From assembly GCA_949372635.1 (NCBI GenBank), contig CASIAB010000005.1:1-64000 (forward strand): a DNA stretch of 64,000 bases, given 5' to 3'. This stretch comes from an uncultured Pseudomonadales bacterium (GTDB taxonomy: Bacteria > Pseudomonadota > Gammaproteobacteria > Pseudomonadales > Pseudohongiellaceae). This document shows, in pieces, positions 48,803 through 59,992 of this stretch; within the stretch, counting starts at the first letter, position 1; each line of letters opens with the position of its first letter. The notes beneath the pieces are model-generated. The model was given only the letters and a program-made list of their open reading frames with translations, searched no databases and was not told the DNA's origin. The translations under genes were made by a program, and so were the position numbers.

Positions 48803-49762
48803 TTAGGATGTACTCAAAATAATTACGCCAGTAATCAGAAGGTTTAACAGTGAAGCAGGCAATAGAAATAACCAGCCATAGGTCATGAGTTGGTCATAGC
48901 GCGGACGTGGAATAGCTGCGCGCAGCAAGATGAAGAAGGCAATAAATACAAATACCTTTAATGAAAACCAAACTATAGGAGGCAAGAACGCAGGTCCTAA
49001 CCATCCGCCGAAGAACAGCACTGTGATTAACGAAGCTATCAATACCAAGCCTAGGTATTCCCCTACGAAAAACATACCAAACTTCATACCTGAATATTCA
49101 GTGTGGTAACCCGCACAGATTTCTTGCTCTGCCTCGGGTATATCGAAAGGTAATCGGTGACTCTCTGCTACACCCGCGATCAAGAAGATCACGAAACCAA
49201 TGAACTGCGGTATGACATACCAACCATTCTCTTCTTGCGCCAACACGATCTCTCGCAGATTAAATGTACCGGAAAGAGCGACAACACCAAGAATGGATAT
49301 GCCCATGAAGACTTCGTAGCTAATCATTTGTGCAGCTGCGCGTAATGCACCTAACAAAGCATATTTGTTGTCAGATGAGAGACCCGCCAACATGACGCTA
49401 TACGCCCCAAGCGAGGCCATTGCAAGCACGAAGAGGACACCTATATTAGAGTCGACAACCCCGACATCAGGAGCAAATGGGATAACACTAAAACTCATCA
49501 AGATCACTGTCATAATGATGGCGGGGGCCAGCACGAAGCTAAACTTATCCGCAAAAGGAGGAACCCAATCTTCCTTGGTAAAAATTTTAATCATATCCGC
49601 GACGACCTGTAGCAACCCGAAAGGACCTACGCGGTTTGGACCAAGCCGTTCCTGCCAGAAGCTTAACAACCGGCGCTCTACCCAGATCAGCATAGCCGCG
49701 ACGAGAATGACCGTCGCCAATATTACGCCTATGCTTAAACCGGAACCCACTTCGAAAGTCAT
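48803..49762 (-). CDS. nuoH: NADH-quinone oxidoreductase subunit H
   Basis: Membrane subunit forming the quinone chamber, 319 aa and eight helices. Motifs include VERRLLSFWQERLGPNRVGP, LLQVVADMIKIFTKEDWVPP and the acidic loop DIPEAEQEICAGYHTEYSGM. It overlaps nuoG by 4 nt. Confidence 0.97.
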   Translation of the reverse strand: MTFEVGSGLSIGVILATVILVAAMLIWVERRLLSFWQERLGPNRVGPFGLLQVVADMIKIFTKEDWVPPFADKFSFVLAPAIIMTVILMSFSVIPFAPDVGVVDSNIGVLFVLAMASLGAYSVMLAGLSSDNKYALLGALRAAAQMISYEVFMGISILGVVALSGTFNLREIVLAQEENGWYVIPQFIGFVIFLIAGVAESHRLPFDIPEAEQEICAGYHTEYSGMKFGMFFVGEYLGLVLIASLITVLFFGGWLGPAFLPPIVWFSLKVFVFIAFFILLRAAIPRPRYDQLMTYGWLFLLPASLLNLLITGVIILSTS

Positions 49763-52491
49763 GAGTTAATTTCCTCTTCATGGAAATCACTAACAATCAG
49801 ATTCCCAATGCCACGACTAGTTGTCTGAGTTGCGCTCTTCTCTACCTCGATCAAACCAGAAAAGTCGGCGGGACTAATATTGCCATCACCGCAATGCAAT
49901 AAAGCAGTACCAGCTTTGATGCCTCTACGAATACAGATCACTACAGGGGAGCCCAATGGACTGATTGTCGCCACGTCTCCCTGTCTCAAATCTCTCTTTT
50001 GTGCATCCTTTGGCGACAAACCAATATAAGCATCTGTCATTCGCGCCTGAATAGGCTTGGAGCGCGCACTTAATTCATCGCTGCCAAATATTTGATAAGA
50101 AAAAACTAGTCGCAGTTGATTCTCAGACGGTTCAATCGAATCAGAAACCGGCTTGAAATAACTGCCGCTGGAATCTTTCCTCTCTATCAATAGACAGCCT
50201 GGATGTCCCTGTTTTAACTCACCATTCACCTCGTCCTGAAATTTACTGATGGATTGATTTGAGTTCCACTTCGGCGCCCATGAGGCTGCGTGAACACTAG
50301 CATCCTTCTGTGCTGGCATTCCTTCCATGGAGAAGGACATAACAGACTCCTTATCTTCCCCCTGTTTTGGCTCGTGAACGTTGACGTTTGCAGTCATCGC
50401 GGTCCGACCACTGTACCTATGAGATTGTCTTGGCACTTTCATGCCAGCTATGAATGGGTTCTCTCCAGGTAATACTTCTCGTAGCCTCACCAAGCCCGGA
50501 ACCTCATTACAGCAGCGCTCAACCAGGTCGTCGACATGCTCAGCATCGCATAGCCATCGCCACGATGGTTTTGCTTGTTTCTTACACTGATGCACTTGGA
50601 AACTCAGCTGCGCCCTGCCCTCGTAATTAATATATGTCGCCTCGTGTTCTGAGAATGCGGTGGCAGGAAGAACCACATCAGCATTCGCTGTTGTTGAGGT
50701 TGGCAGTTGATCCAAAACTAACACTTTTGTCGCAGCCGTCAGAGCCGCATCTACTTTCGCTCTTGAGGCTCGACGATAGAGGTCGTTCTCTAAAACGATA
50801 ACGCGCTTAGCCGTGCCATCGTGTAATTTTTTTAAAGCGGCTCCGAGTGGATTTTTTGCATTAGTCATCAAACTCATGCCTACGCTATTTACTTCAGGCA
50901 CCAACAGACAAAGGTCGATAACAGAGTTGTCTTTAAAATTATACAAAGCTCTAGCGATGTTTGCGGCGGCTCTGATTACTTCGCTTCCATTACTATTGCC
51001 CGCAATAATTAGAGGCCGTTTCGCAGCCTTCAGCTGTTCCACGACCTTCTCTATGATCTGGTCATGCGCTGCGGAACAATCAGCTTTAGGTGCGGATGCT
51101 GATATCTTGTTAGCGATCTGATGCCCCATCGCAGCCACAACGGACAATGACTCGATAACCTTATCGGAAGCTACGTCATCAAGCCTGCTTACTGCCGAGC
51201 TGATAATGCTCAGCGGACTGAGGTCATGCTGTGCGAGTTCGCGTACAGCTGAGTCCTGCCATTGGGGTATTCTGCTTTCGTCTGCGAGATCTTTGGCCTT
51301 GTTACGTACCGACTGGCGCAGTGCTAACGCGATACGTGGAGCCACATTAGTTACGTCCTCCCCCAGTATTAACACGGCATCAGCCATTTCGATCTCGCGC
51401 ACGCTAGGGCTATGAAAAGCCGTGTCGCTCGCTAGACCCAGGAGTACCTGCATCGACTCATGTTCGACGTCAGAGTAACCCGCATAAAAATTTTCTTCAC
51501 CCACCATAGCCCGAAGCGCAAAGTTCGATTCGTTGCTAGCCCGCGGGGAACCGATACCTATGGTTCCATCAGCTTTAAATTCTTTAATGAACGCCTTAAC
51601 TTGATCATCTGCCAACAGCTCGCCCGTGTTATCAACGCGTTGAACTGGCTCTAACAGGCGGTCGCTATTGTTTACAAAATCGAAACCAAAACGGCCCCTG
51701 TCGCAGAGAAAATAGCCATTTACTTCACTGTTATATCGATTAACAGTTCTACGCAAACTTCCATACCGCTCGCCTGGTGACGTATTGCATCCTACAGAGC
51801 ATCCGACACACACTGAAGGGGCGGTCTGCAGATCCCACTTGCGGCTGTAATTCTCACTAAACGCCTTGTCAGTAAAGACGCCCGTAGGGCAAACTTCAAC
51901 AAGATTGCCACTAAACTCACTTTCCAGCACGCCCTCTTCGTGCCTACCAAAATAGACATGATGATGAGAGGCCTGCGCAGATAGATCGGTGCCACCAGCG
52001 TAGTCACCATAGAAGCGAACACAGCGGTAGCAAGTTATACATCGATTCATCTCATGGTTGACAAACGGCCCTAAGTATTGATTTCGATGTGTTCTCTTCT
52101 TTTTATCATAGCGGCGATAGTTATGGCCTGACATCAAAGTCATATCCTGAAGGTGACACTCGCCCCCTTCTTCGCAGACAGGACAATCATGCGGGTGGCT
52201 AGTCATGAGACTCTCGATAACTTCAGACCTAAAAGATTTAGCCCCTTCATCTTCGATAGATATAATCGCTCCATCCGCAGCTGGAGTCATACACGCCATC
52301 ACTAACGTGCCTTCCTTATCATCCGCATCGCGATATTGCTTTACCGCACATTGACGGCAAGCGCCGACAGAACCCATGCTTGGATGCCAGCAAAAATAAG
52401 GCAAGTCTAGACCCTGCGACAGGCACTCCTGCAACAGATTGTTATCCGGGTTCGCCTCGTACTCCACCCCATCAATAACAATTTTCGCCAT
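49759..52491 (-). CDS. nuoG: NADH-quinone oxidoreductase subunit G
   Basis: Large peripheral-arm subunit, 910 aa. The N-terminal [2Fe-2S] domain has CWHPSMGSVGACRQCAVKQY. Then come the His-ligated N5 site (HPHDCPVCEEGGECHLQD) and N4 (CITCYRCVRFYGD). The extra N7-type site CVGCSVGCNTSPGERYG with a later Cys is found in the E. coli-type enzymes. The rest is a molybdopterin-oxidoreductase-like domain without Mo ligands. The last 30 or so residues are polar. Confidence 0.96.
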   Translation of the reverse strand: MAKIVIDGVEYEANPDNNLLQECLSQGLDLPYFCWHPSMGSVGACRQCAVKQYRDADDKEGTLVMACMTPAADGAIISIEDEGAKSFRSEVIESLMTSHPHDCPVCEEGGECHLQDMTLMSGHNYRRYDKKKRTHRNQYLGPFVNHEMNRCITCYRCVRFYGDYAGGTDLSAQASHHHVYFGRHEEGVLESEFSGNLVEVCPTGVFTDKAFSENYSRKWDLQTAPSVCVGCSVGCNTSPGERYGSLRRTVNRYNSEVNGYFLCDRGRFGFDFVNNSDRLLEPVQRVDNTGELLADDQVKAFIKEFKADGTIGIGSPRASNESNFALRAMVGEENFYAGYSDVEHESMQVLLGLASDTAFHSPSVREIEMADAVLILGEDVTNVAPRIALALRQSVRNKAKDLADESRIPQWQDSAVRELAQHDLSPLSIISSAVSRLDDVASDKVIESLSVVAAMGHQIANKISASAPKADCSAAHDQIIEKVVEQLKAAKRPLIIAGNSNGSEVIRAAANIARALYNFKDNSVIDLCLLVPEVNSVGMSLMTNAKNPLGAALKKLHDGTAKRVIVLENDLYRRASRAKVDAALTAATKVLVLDQLPTSTTANADVVLPATAFSEHEATYINYEGRAQLSFQVHQCKKQAKPSWRWLCDAEHVDDLVERCCNEVPGLVRLREVLPGENPFIAGMKVPRQSHRYSGRTAMTANVNVHEPKQGEDKESVMSFSMEGMPAQKDASVHAASWAPKWNSNQSISKFQDEVNGELKQGHPGCLLIERKDSSGSYFKPVSDSIEPSENQLRLVFSYQIFGSDELSARSKPIQARMTDAYIGLSPKDAQKRDLRQGDVATISPLGSPVVICIRRGIKAGTALLHCGDGNISPADFSGLIEVEKSATQTTSRGIGNLIVSDFHEEEINS

Positions 52492-52527
52492 CAGTTACTC
52501 CAAGCATAGCCATAAACACTAAAACGA

Positions 52528-53808
52528 TCAGTGCCTATAGCTGCAGCGCTTCTCAGTGATATGTTTTTCGAAATCTTCTTTGAAATATTTTAGCCCGCTA
52601 CCCAATGGTGCAGTGGCGCCAGGCGCTAAAGCGCAAAATGTTCTACCCGGCCCCAGGTAAGTGACATGGTCATGTAGAATCTGTAAATCTTTTTCGCTGC
52701 CTTCACCATTCTCGAAGTCACGGAAAATCTGATCGACCCAAGGTAGGCCATCGCGACACGGCGTGCAGAAACCACAGGACTCGTGAGCAAAGAATTTCAT
52801 CAGATTCCCCACCATCCCTACCGGACAAGTCTTGTCATCTAATACAATCATTGTGCCGGTAGCGAGCCTGCTGCCTACTTTCGCTATCTCGTCGTAATCA
52901 AGCGTTATGTCAAGGTGTTCCGGAAGCATAAAGTCGGTTGACCCGCCACCAGGGAGAAAACCCCTGAGTTCTAGGCCGTCCTGCATTCCGCCAGCATAAC
53001 CCTCTAACAATTCTCTTATGGGCAAGCCAAGCGGCAATTCCCAACAGCCTGGCGTCTTTACCTTACCGCTGACTCCAAACAACTTCGTTCCGTGATCGTT
53101 ACCCTTCCCCAATCCCTGGTACCAGTCGATGCCATAAGTCAAAATTCCAGGCAGGTTACATAACGTTTCTACATTGTTGACAATAGTTGGCTTTCCCCAA
53201 AGCCCGCTCACCTGAGGGAATGGCGGCTTAGCACGTGGATTTGCTCGCTTACCCTCAAGCGCATTCAACAGCGCCGTTTCTTCGCCGCAAATATATCGTC
53301 CAGCACTCGTGTGCATAATGATATCGAAGTCGAAACCAGTACCGAGAATGTCCTTGCCGAGATAACCTTTCTCATACGCCTCTTTAATGGCGTTGCGCAA
53401 GACCAGCTCTGAGACAGTATATTCACCCCGCAAAAAGATATAAGCCTTGCTCGCCTGGATCGTATAGGCGGCGATGATCATACCTTCAAGCATAAGGTGC
53501 GGATCACCCTCCATCAGCAGCCTGTCTTTAAAAGTACCGGGCTCCATCTCGTCAGCATTCACTACTAGGTATTTTTGCTTGGGAGAGTTATCTCCTCGAG
53601 GGACGAAACTCCATTTCAAGCCGGTTGGAAATCCTGCTCCGCCTCTACCCTTTAGCCCAGAACCTTTTACTAACTCTAATACATCTTCCGGGCTCAATCC
53701 CTTCGCGATCGCATGCACGCTTTGATAACCGTCATTTGCCTCATAGGCGGCGATGTCCAGCGGCGGGCGAGACATATCAATATTCTTTGTTAATGGATTT
53801 GTTACCAC
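52528..53808 (-). CDS. nuoF: NADH-quinone oxidoreductase subunit F
   Basis: NADH-binding FMN subunit, 426 aa. The NADH/FMN site is SGLKGRGGAGFPTGLKWSF, followed by CNADEMEPGTFKDR-type residues (here VVNADEMEPGTFKDR) and GRYICGEETALLNALEG. The N3 cluster ligands are in ESCGFCTPCRDG plus a later Cys. It is 12 nt after nuoE. Confidence 0.97.
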   Translation of the reverse strand: MVTNPLTKNIDMSRPPLDIAAYEANDGYQSVHAIAKGLSPEDVLELVKGSGLKGRGGAGFPTGLKWSFVPRGDNSPKQKYLVVNADEMEPGTFKDRLLMEGDPHLMLEGMIIAAYTIQASKAYIFLRGEYTVSELVLRNAIKEAYEKGYLGKDILGTGFDFDIIMHTSAGRYICGEETALLNALEGKRANPRAKPPFPQVSGLWGKPTIVNNVETLCNLPGILTYGIDWYQGLGKGNDHGTKLFGVSGKVKTPGCWELPLGLPIRELLEGYAGGMQDGLELRGFLPGGGSTDFMLPEHLDITLDYDEIAKVGSRLATGTMIVLDDKTCPVGMVGNLMKFFAHESCGFCTPCRDGLPWVDQIFRDFENGEGSEKDLQILHDHVTYLGPGRTFCALAPGATAPLGSGLKYFKEDFEKHITEKRCSYRH

Positions 53809-53820
53809 TTTAATGTCCGT

Positions 53821-54339
53821 TTAATCCTGTATTGTCTTGCAGTCCATGATGATTGAATCAATTTTTTCCGGCGTTAAATTTCTATGCATGTCAGGGCCCA
53901 CCATCATTACCGGCGCCTTGTCGCAATCTCCTAAACAAGGGACAGGAATTAACGTAAAGTCGCCGTCTTCTGTCGTCTCCCCATAGTCAATAGCAAGCTT
54001 ATCTTTGATATGGCTCTTGATGCCTTCACAGCCCATGATCCAACAGCTAACGCTGTCGCAGAATAAAATAACGTTCTTACCCACTTGCTGCCGATAAACC
54101 AGATTAAAAAACGTCGCCACTCCTTCCAAGTCAGCCGCGGGAATATCTAAGTACTTAGCAATTCCAAGAAGACTTTCATCAGAAACCCAGCCCTGATGTT
54201 TCTGCACAATTTTCAACGCCTCTAGCCCAACCGCCTTTTTATCGGGATACAAAGTCATCTCGTGCTCGATCTCCACAATCTCCTCTGCAGACAATCTCCG
54301 AGCTTTAACCGCTGTGCTTGCTATTACTTGCTGACTCAT
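53821..54339 (-). CDS. nuoE: NADH-quinone oxidoreductase subunit E
   Basis: Thioredoxin-like [2Fe-2S] subunit (cluster N1a), 172 aa. Ligands fall in CDSVSCWIMGCEG and PCLGDCDKAPVMMV. The N-terminal helical part has ALKIVQKHQGWVSDESL. It is 67 nt downstream of nuoCD. Confidence 0.96.
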   Translation of the reverse strand: MSQQVIASTAVKARRLSAEEIVEIEHEMTLYPDKKAVGLEALKIVQKHQGWVSDESLLGIAKYLDIPAADLEGVATFFNLVYRQQVGKNVILFCDSVSCWIMGCEGIKSHIKDKLAIDYGETTEDGDFTLIPVPCLGDCDKAPVMMVGPDMHRNLTPEKIDSIIMDCKTIQD

Positions 54340-54406
54340 TTGTCTCTGTGCTTCTCTCTTTGTCTTTGGGCCGCTAAATGTTTTTACCTGACTGTTAATC
54401 TATTTA

Positions 54407-56188
54407 CTACCTATCCACATCCGCCATAACGAAATCGATACTCGCAATAATGGCAATAAGGTCCGCGACCATAAATCCTCGCGATATCTCTGGAATCATC
54501 TGTAAATGAGCAAACGACGGTGTTCGTATACGCGTCCTATAAGAAGTGGTACTGCCGTCACTAACGAGATAGTAGCTATTAATGCCCTTTGTCGCCTCGA
54601 CAGCCACTGTCACTTCGCTTGGAGGAATTACAGGCCCCCAACTAACGCTCAAGAAATGGGTAATGAGCGTTTCGATATCCTGCATCGTTTTTTCTTTACG
54701 CGGCGGAGTCGTAAGGGGGTGATCGGACTTGTAGTGCCCCGACGGCATATTATCCATGCACTGCTTAATGATGCGTAAACTTTGACGCATCTCCTCAACC
54801 CGGATTGCACAGCGATCATAAGAATCGCCATTCACGGCAATAGGCACATCGAAGTCAAAATTTTCGTATCCGCTGTAAGGACGCTGTTTGCGAAAATCCC
54901 ATTCCATGCCAGTAGCTCTTAAACCTGCACCGGTCACACCCCAGTTAAGCGCCTTTTCCGTATCGTATACCCCGACACCCTGAGTTCGTCTTTTTAGGAT
55001 GCCATTGTTCATCACCATGCTGTCGTATTCGTCTAGCCGAGCTGGCATGAAGTCCAACAGTTCCTGAATGCGCCTCTCCCAGCCGTTCGGCAAGTCCTGT
55101 GCCACACCACCAATTCGGAACCAACCCGGATGCATACGTGCTCCACAGATGGATTCGATGATATTGAAGATACGTTCGCGCTCGACAAACATGTAGAATA
55201 TCGGAGATAGCTGCCCCACGTCCTGCGCAAAAGTGCCATAGAAGAGGAGGTGGCTGCAGATTCGAAACATTTCACAGAGCATGACACGAATAACCTTCAC
55301 ACGCTCCGGCACCGCTATACCAGCCATCTTTTCTACTGCCATGACATAGGGCAGATTATTCAGGACCCCACCTAGGTAATCGATACGATCCGTGTAAGGG
55401 ATATATGTATGCCAGGATTGCCGCTCGCCCATCTTCTCGGCGCCACGGTGGTGGTAGCCAATATCTGGCACCGCATCTACCAGGATCTCACCATCCAACT
55501 GCAGAGCAATGCGAAAGGCGCCGTGTACACTCGGATGATTAGGGCCCAAATTAAGAAACATGAATTCTGAATTCTCAGACTTCCTTTTCATCCCCCAATC
55601 TTCTGGCTTAAATTTTAGCGCTTCCTGCTCGAAATCCAATTCGTCATCATCAAGCGTGAATGGCTCCATCTCAGTTGCGCGGGCTGGATGCTCCTTTCGC
55701 AGCGCATGGCCCTTCCAAGTTGGAGGCAGCACGATGCGACACAGGTTCGGATGGCCATCGAAGTTAATACCAAACATGTCCCAGGCCTCACGCTCATACC
55801 AATTCGCGTTGGGCCACAGGCGCACAATACTCGGAATACTTAGATCGCTGTCCTGAAGGGCAACTTTGATGCGAAAGTCGCAATTTCCAGAGAATGACAT
55901 GAGGTGATAGACGACTGTGAACTCGCTATCTGGTTGACCAGTTCGGTTGCTACGAAGTCGCTCATCAATAGCGGTAAGATCGAACAACATCTCGAAACAT
56001 GGGGTCGTCTCATCTTTCAGCGCACGCAAAACTATGTCTATGTTTTGCCGCTCAATCCACACCGTCGGCATGCCATCGCAAGTAGCTTGTTCGGCCACTA
56101 TGAGATTGCCATGCATTTGGCGCAGCTGCACTAGAGCGGCTGACACCTGGTCAGGAGATTGCCTGTTATTTTCTGCGCTTGATATCAC
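54407..56188 (-). CDS. nuoCD: NADH-quinone oxidoreductase, fused subunits C/D
   Basis: 593 aa. The NuoC part spans about residues 1-180 (DCLVPSLTD-like region replaced by LYHLMS motifs; RVDVNPDAP equivalents not clear; [20 protein letters not shown] is clear). The NuoD part spans about 200-593 ([40 protein letters not shown] in essence; [15 protein letters not shown]). Quinone-site His and Tyr are in GPNHPSVHG and [11 protein letters not shown]. The C-D fusion is typical of gammaproteobacteria and some others. It is 48 nt after nuoB. Confidence 0.96.
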   Translation of the reverse strand: MISSAENNRQSPDQVSAALVQLRQMHGNLIVAEQATCDGMPTVWIERQNIDIVLRALKDETTPCFEMLFDLTAIDERLRSNRTGQPDSEFTVVYHLMSFSGNCDFRIKVALQDSDLSIPSIVRLWPNANWYEREAWDMFGINFDGHPNLCRIVLPPTWKGHALRKEHPARATEMEPFTLDDDELDFEQEALKFKPEDWGMKRKSENSEFMFLNLGPNHPSVHGAFRIALQLDGEILVDAVPDIGYHHRGAEKMGERQSWHTYIPYTDRIDYLGGVLNNLPYVMAVEKMAGIAVPERVKVIRVMLCEMFRICSHLLFYGTFAQDVGQLSPIFYMFVERERIFNIIESICGARMHPGWFRIGGVAQDLPNGWERRIQELLDFMPARLDEYDSMVMNNGILKRRTQGVGVYDTEKALNWGVTGAGLRATGMEWDFRKQRPYSGYENFDFDVPIAVNGDSYDRCAIRVEEMRQSLRIIKQCMDNMPSGHYKSDHPLTTPPRKEKTMQDIETLITHFLSVSWGPVIPPSEVTVAVEATKGINSYYLVSDGSTTSYRTRIRTPSFAHLQMIPEISRGFMVADLIAIIASIDFVMADVDR

Positions 56189-56236
56189 TATATTTTACTT
56201 TAAATATCCTAACTAAATCTTTGTTTTAAAATAGCT

Positions 56237-56878
56237 TTAAACATCATTTGGAGAGCGAAGCTCAGTCGCCGCAATCCGATCTGGCGAGCGCACAATACGC
56301 TGCACAGGGTTGGTTTCCTTCTGAATAATGCCCTGATCATTAATCACCCAGCTCAGTGGCCGTCGCTGTCTACCAATCGACTCCTGCAGCAATATCAATC
56401 CCTGTAGCAAGGCTTCAGGCCGTGGCGGGCAACCAGAAACATAGACATCCACGGGCAGGAACTTGTCCACGCCCTGTACCACCGAGTAGATATCGTACAT
56501 ACCGCCGGAATTAGCGCAGGAACCCATGGAAATAACCCATTTTGGCTCTAGTAACTGCTCATACAGAAGCTTTACAACAGGCGCCATCTTGCGGAACACA
56601 GTACCTGCAATAACGATCATGTCCGCCTGCCTAGGCGTGCCACGAATCACCTCTGCGCCGAATCTAGCTAGGTCGTGACGGCTGGTAAACGCAGTTGCCA
56701 TCTCCACATAACAGCAAGAAAGACCGAAATTGAAGGGCCAGATAGAGTTCTTTCGACCCCAAGACACCATATCTTCCAAATTCGCCATGACCACATTGCG
56801 CCGGATGAATTCGTCCATGGCACTGCCACCTGGCTGCGGTGACGAGGCATCTTCTGCTTTCTGCAGCTCCCAACTCAT
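56237..56878 (-). CDS. nuoB: NADH-quinone oxidoreductase subunit B
   Basis: Carries the terminal cluster N2 next to the quinone site. It has 213 aa. Ligands are the tandem Cys55-Cys56 ([11 protein letters not shown]), Cys121 ([10 protein letters not shown]) and Cys150 ([11 protein letters not shown]). Its start overlaps the nuoA stop by 4 nt. Confidence 0.97.
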   Translation of the reverse strand: MSWELQKAEDASSPQPGGSAMDEFIRRNVVMANLEDMVSWGRKNSIWPFNFGLSCCYVEMATAFTSRHDLARFGAEVIRGTPRQADMIVIAGTVFRKMAPVVKLLYEQLLEPKWVISMGSCANSGGMYDIYSVVQGVDKFLPVDVYVSGCPPRPEALLQGLILLQESIGRQRRPLSWVINDQGIIQKETNPVQRIVRSPDRIAATELRSPNDV

Positions 56879-57324
56879 AATTTGAATTCCTTTTTATTGG
56901 TGACACCACCAGGCCCGGAGATAGTTTTCAGTTCCCGTTTCTGCGTAAGCGTGCGCCAATCGAGAGCGCCTATGCGCCAGAGATAGAACAAGGCCGCGAT
57001 TAAAATGAAGATAAATACTGAAATTTCGATAAAACCAAGCCATCCCGCCTCTCTAACCGCCACAGCCCAAGCAAAGAGAAAGACAACTTCTAGATCAAAA
57101 ATAATAAATAGTATGGCCGGCAGGTAGAAATGGACTGAGATTCGAAATTGTGCGCTGCCCACGGAAACAATGCCTGACTCAAAGGGTAAATTTTTGGAGT
57201 GAGCAGTAACGCGCTGGCCAAGGAAATAGGAAAGCCCGAGCATGATAACCACGACAGCCAGCACCAAGGCGAAGTAAAAAAGAAACGGTCTCAAACCGTC
57301 TAGCATTTCGTTAGGTAATTCCAA
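56875..57324 (-). CDS. nuoA: NADH-quinone oxidoreductase subunit A
   Basis: First gene of the operon, 149 aa, three helices. The conserved loop [20 protein letters not shown] carries the family Glu and, unusually to my reading, has Gly-Ile where many homologues have Gly-Cys. [20 protein letters not shown] is the signature helix. The operon promoter must lie in the gap upstream (57325 onward). Confidence 0.95.
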   Translation of the reverse strand: MELPNEMLDGLRPFLFYFALVLAVVVIMLGLSYFLGQRVTAHSKNLPFESGIVSVGSAQFRISVHFYLPAILFIIFDLEVVFLFAWAVAVREAGWLGFIEISVFIFILIAALFYLWRIGALDWRTLTQKRELKTISGPGGVTNKKEFKL

Positions 57325-58270
57325 GCACTTAACTCCAAAAATTCCGACAAACTTTAGGCAGTCGACCCACCGGATTCACATCGAATCAAATTCCGCTACC
57401 GGACCTTATTCAATAACCACTGAATCGTTGTAAACAGCTATACAGGGTGGCATGTCATTGCTTTTCTGCCAGCGCAGCCTAAAAAATCACTCTGGCCAAT
57501 ACTGAATTCCTTCCCTCTACAATACCTTCAGTACACTGCCCCTGTTGAGCCTACCTTTAAACTCGCAAATCGGGCAACCGCCAGCGAACATGCCAGCTCA
57601 GCCGAAGGCAATAAATAAGGTTCTTCTAAATTTATTAGAGATTTTGAGTAGGGGGCACAGAATTTCGATGGAGTTAGCCCAACAGCATGATTCATAAAAA
57701 CGTCATAACCTTTGGCAAAGATTGCCGGAGACAGTATTTCACTACCCATATAGATCAACCACTCTATATGGAAGCCCCTTAGCTAACAGTGTTCCAAAAA
57801 AAATATAACGAAGTGATGGCGGACGTACCTAGGTTATGCCCTCACATTGATATTATTTGAAACTTTGATAGCGTCCTGCTTTTTTAAAAATTCTAAATGA
57901 CCGCCTTCAGATCTGCCAATAATTATGGCAGGAAATTTACACGGATAGTCTCTCGATAGCAAGTATTTTATCTCTCTAAACGCACGCAGGGAGCGGCCTG
58001 TGAGAACCGAGGATTCACTTTAAATCCAAATGATTCGCAATTAGAATTAGCGCAGCGCGCTGCATTTCTTTTCAGCTCTCGTAGGCCCAAACTAACAATT
58101 TCGTTCAGCTATCAAGCTCTTCATTCTTACTAATGCAAGTTAGCTTTCATCACATCTTCCACTGAAAGCCAAACGATATATTCCCCGTCACATTGTTTAA
58201 CAGATGACGATCGCGACGACCAAGAAATTTACTCATCAGCTGACAGTCATGCTCTTCGATGAGGTTGCAA
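57325..58270. other. 946-bp gap between nuoA and sthA, with a possible gene remnant
   Basis: It should contain the nuo promoter and the sthA 3' end. A minus-strand frame open from 57782 to a stop at 57528 reads EWLIYMGSEILSPAIFAKGY and PYSKSLINLEEPYLLP. An adjacent frame (about 57840-57770) gives YIFFGTLLAKGLPYRVVDLY. These may be pieces of one decayed gene, but I recognise no family. A small hairpin, CTGCCA/TGGCAG, lies at about 57914-57932. The remaining sequence, roughly 57935-58270, shows nothing I can name. Confidence 0.4.
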
Positions 58271-59656
58271 CTAAAAAACCCTGTTCAAGCCATCAAGTGC
58301 AGCAGTCCGATAGGCTTCCGCCATGGTCGGATAGTTAAATGTTGTAGTGAGAAAATATTTAATTGAATTCGCTGGAGTCGGCTGGCACATGATTGCTTGA
58401 CCGATATGCACGATCTCCGATGCTTGATCGCCGAAGCAATGGATACCTAACAGCTCCAAGGTCTCAAAATGAAAGATCAGCTTCAACATCCCCACCTGTT
58501 CTCCTGTAATCTGGGCCCGGGCAGTGTTCTTAAAAAAGGCCTTTCCAACCTCGTATGGAATTTTCTGCTCAGTTAGCTCCTGTTCGGTTGCTCCCAACGT
58601 GCTTATCTCAGGGATCGTATAGATTCCCGTTGTAACCTGCTCAACGTGGTAACACTCATCTGGTGCCGCAATCGCATTGCTCGCAGCTCTCCCTTGATCA
58701 TAGGCTGCGCCTGCAAGTGATGGCCAACCAACAACATCACCAGCAGCATAAATGTTCTTAACTGATGTCTGATATTGCCTATTCACAGATATCTGCTGCC
58801 TGCTGTTTGTAGTCAGCCCGATCATATCCAGTCCTAGATTCTTGGTATTTCCGCTTCTGCCATTCGCCCAGAGCACTATATCGCTGCGAATCTTCTTACC
58901 TGACTTGAGATAGGTCACTATGTGGTCGTCACTGTATTTCATTTTTTCAAATTCTTCATTATGGCGACTACGCACTCCGAGATTACGCAAATGGTAACTC
59001 AGCGCATCAGCTATCTCAGTATCGAGAAAAGTTAGCAGGCCTGAAGCAGGATTTATTAGCTCTACTTTGCAGCCGAGCCCACCGAAGATAGAAGCATATT
59101 CACAACCAATAACGCCCGCGCCCATAACAGTGACTTTGCGCGGTGAGTAGCCCATATTTAGAATCGTGTCACTATCGAAGACACGATCATGCGAAAAGTC
59201 GACACCCGGGGGATGATACGGACTAGAACCTGTAGCAATTACAAAGTTCGTAGCAGACAACTTCTTACGTTTTCCAACAAGCTTGATCGTATTTTTATCT
59301 AGAAAACTTGCCCGACCTTTATATATAGGTATGTGGTTTCTGTCGTAAAAATCGGTGCGCATTTGCACTTGCTCATAGACGACGCGATCGGCATGTTTTG
59401 ATACTTGCTGAAAACTTAGTTTTCTCGCGTCACCCAAATCCCTAAACATGGGATTAGCATTAAACTGCATGACTTCTTTTACTGAGTGACGAAGCGCTTT
59501 CGAGGGTATGGTCCCATAATGCGTACAACTGCCCCCAACAGATTCAAGGTCACACATGACAGCAACGGTGCGTCCTTTCTTCTTGGCATTCATGGCGGCA
59601 GCCTCACCCGCGGGGCCACTTCCTATAACTATGATATCAAAGTGCTCTTTTTGCAT
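58271..59656 (-). CDS. sthA: Soluble (Si-specific) pyridine nucleotide transhydrogenase
   Basis: FAD flavoprotein balancing NADPH and NADH. It has 461 aa. FAD motif [20 protein letters not shown]. The redox-disulfide region reads [18 protein letters not shown], with Thr in place of the second Cys, which is the SthA signature separating it from lipoamide dehydrogenase. NAD(P) loop [19 protein letters not shown]. In Pseudomonas the upstream neighbours are nqrM and apbE; here nqrM survives only as a remnant. Confidence 0.96.
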   Translation of the reverse strand: MQKEHFDIIVIGSGPAGEAAAMNAKKKGRTVAVMCDLESVGGSCTHYGTIPSKALRHSVKEVMQFNANPMFRDLGDARKLSFQQVSKHADRVVYEQVQMRTDFYDRNHIPIYKGRASFLDKNTIKLVGKRKKLSATNFVIATGSSPYHPPGVDFSHDRVFDSDTILNMGYSPRKVTVMGAGVIGCEYASIFGGLGCKVELINPASGLLTFLDTEIADALSYHLRNLGVRSRHNEEFEKMKYSDDHIVTYLKSGKKIRSDIVLWANGRSGNTKNLGLDMIGLTTNSRQQISVNRQYQTSVKNIYAAGDVVGWPSLAGAAYDQGRAASNAIAAPDECYHVEQVTTGIYTIPEISTLGATEQELTEQKIPYEVGKAFFKNTARAQITGEQVGMLKLIFHFETLELLGIHCFGDQASEIVHIGQAIMCQPTPANSIKYFLTTTFNYPTMAEAYRTAALDGLNRVF

Positions 59657-59803
59657 GGTGGCTCTCGAAATGTCCTTCCTTTTAGTTATGAAGTCTGCCT
59701 AGGGCTAGTTTCTCCAAGTTGGCCGCGGCGGAAGGATTCCTGCATCTAGTTACATTCTTCTAATAGAGCTTCTTCCCCCTAAAAGGACCGGGTCCATATA
59801 TAG

Positions 59804-59975
59804 GAAGCACTCCCATATTTTTGCAGGCTCACCACCATATATTTCACATTTTTTCAGTCTAACGACATTGCTCATTTCCCCACTGGAACCCTGAACAGAT
59901 TTCCGACCGAACAACGCGCCGACCGCCTAATTAAAATATCCATAGCCATAAGCAGAAGTGTAATTAAAAAATCTT
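59804..59975 (-). pseudogene. nqrM: Decayed NqrM (DUF539) maturation-factor gene
   Basis: NqrM is a small membrane protein thought to supply iron for the Cys-ligated site of Na+-NQR. Here a membrane stretch DFLITLLLMAMDILI (about 59930-59974) is followed in another frame by AVGALFGRKSVQGSSGEM (from 59926 down), then KKCEIYGGEPAKIWEC. These correspond to the NqrM pattern of one helix, GRKPIKGSCGG and CxxCGG, but the frame is broken, several Cys have become Ser or Tyr, and no ATG starts it. It sits between apbE and sthA, exactly where nqrM is found in Pseudomonas. The position supports the identification more than the residual similarity alone would. Confidence 0.7.
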
Positions 59976-59992
59976 TATTTTTCAGTCTCACC

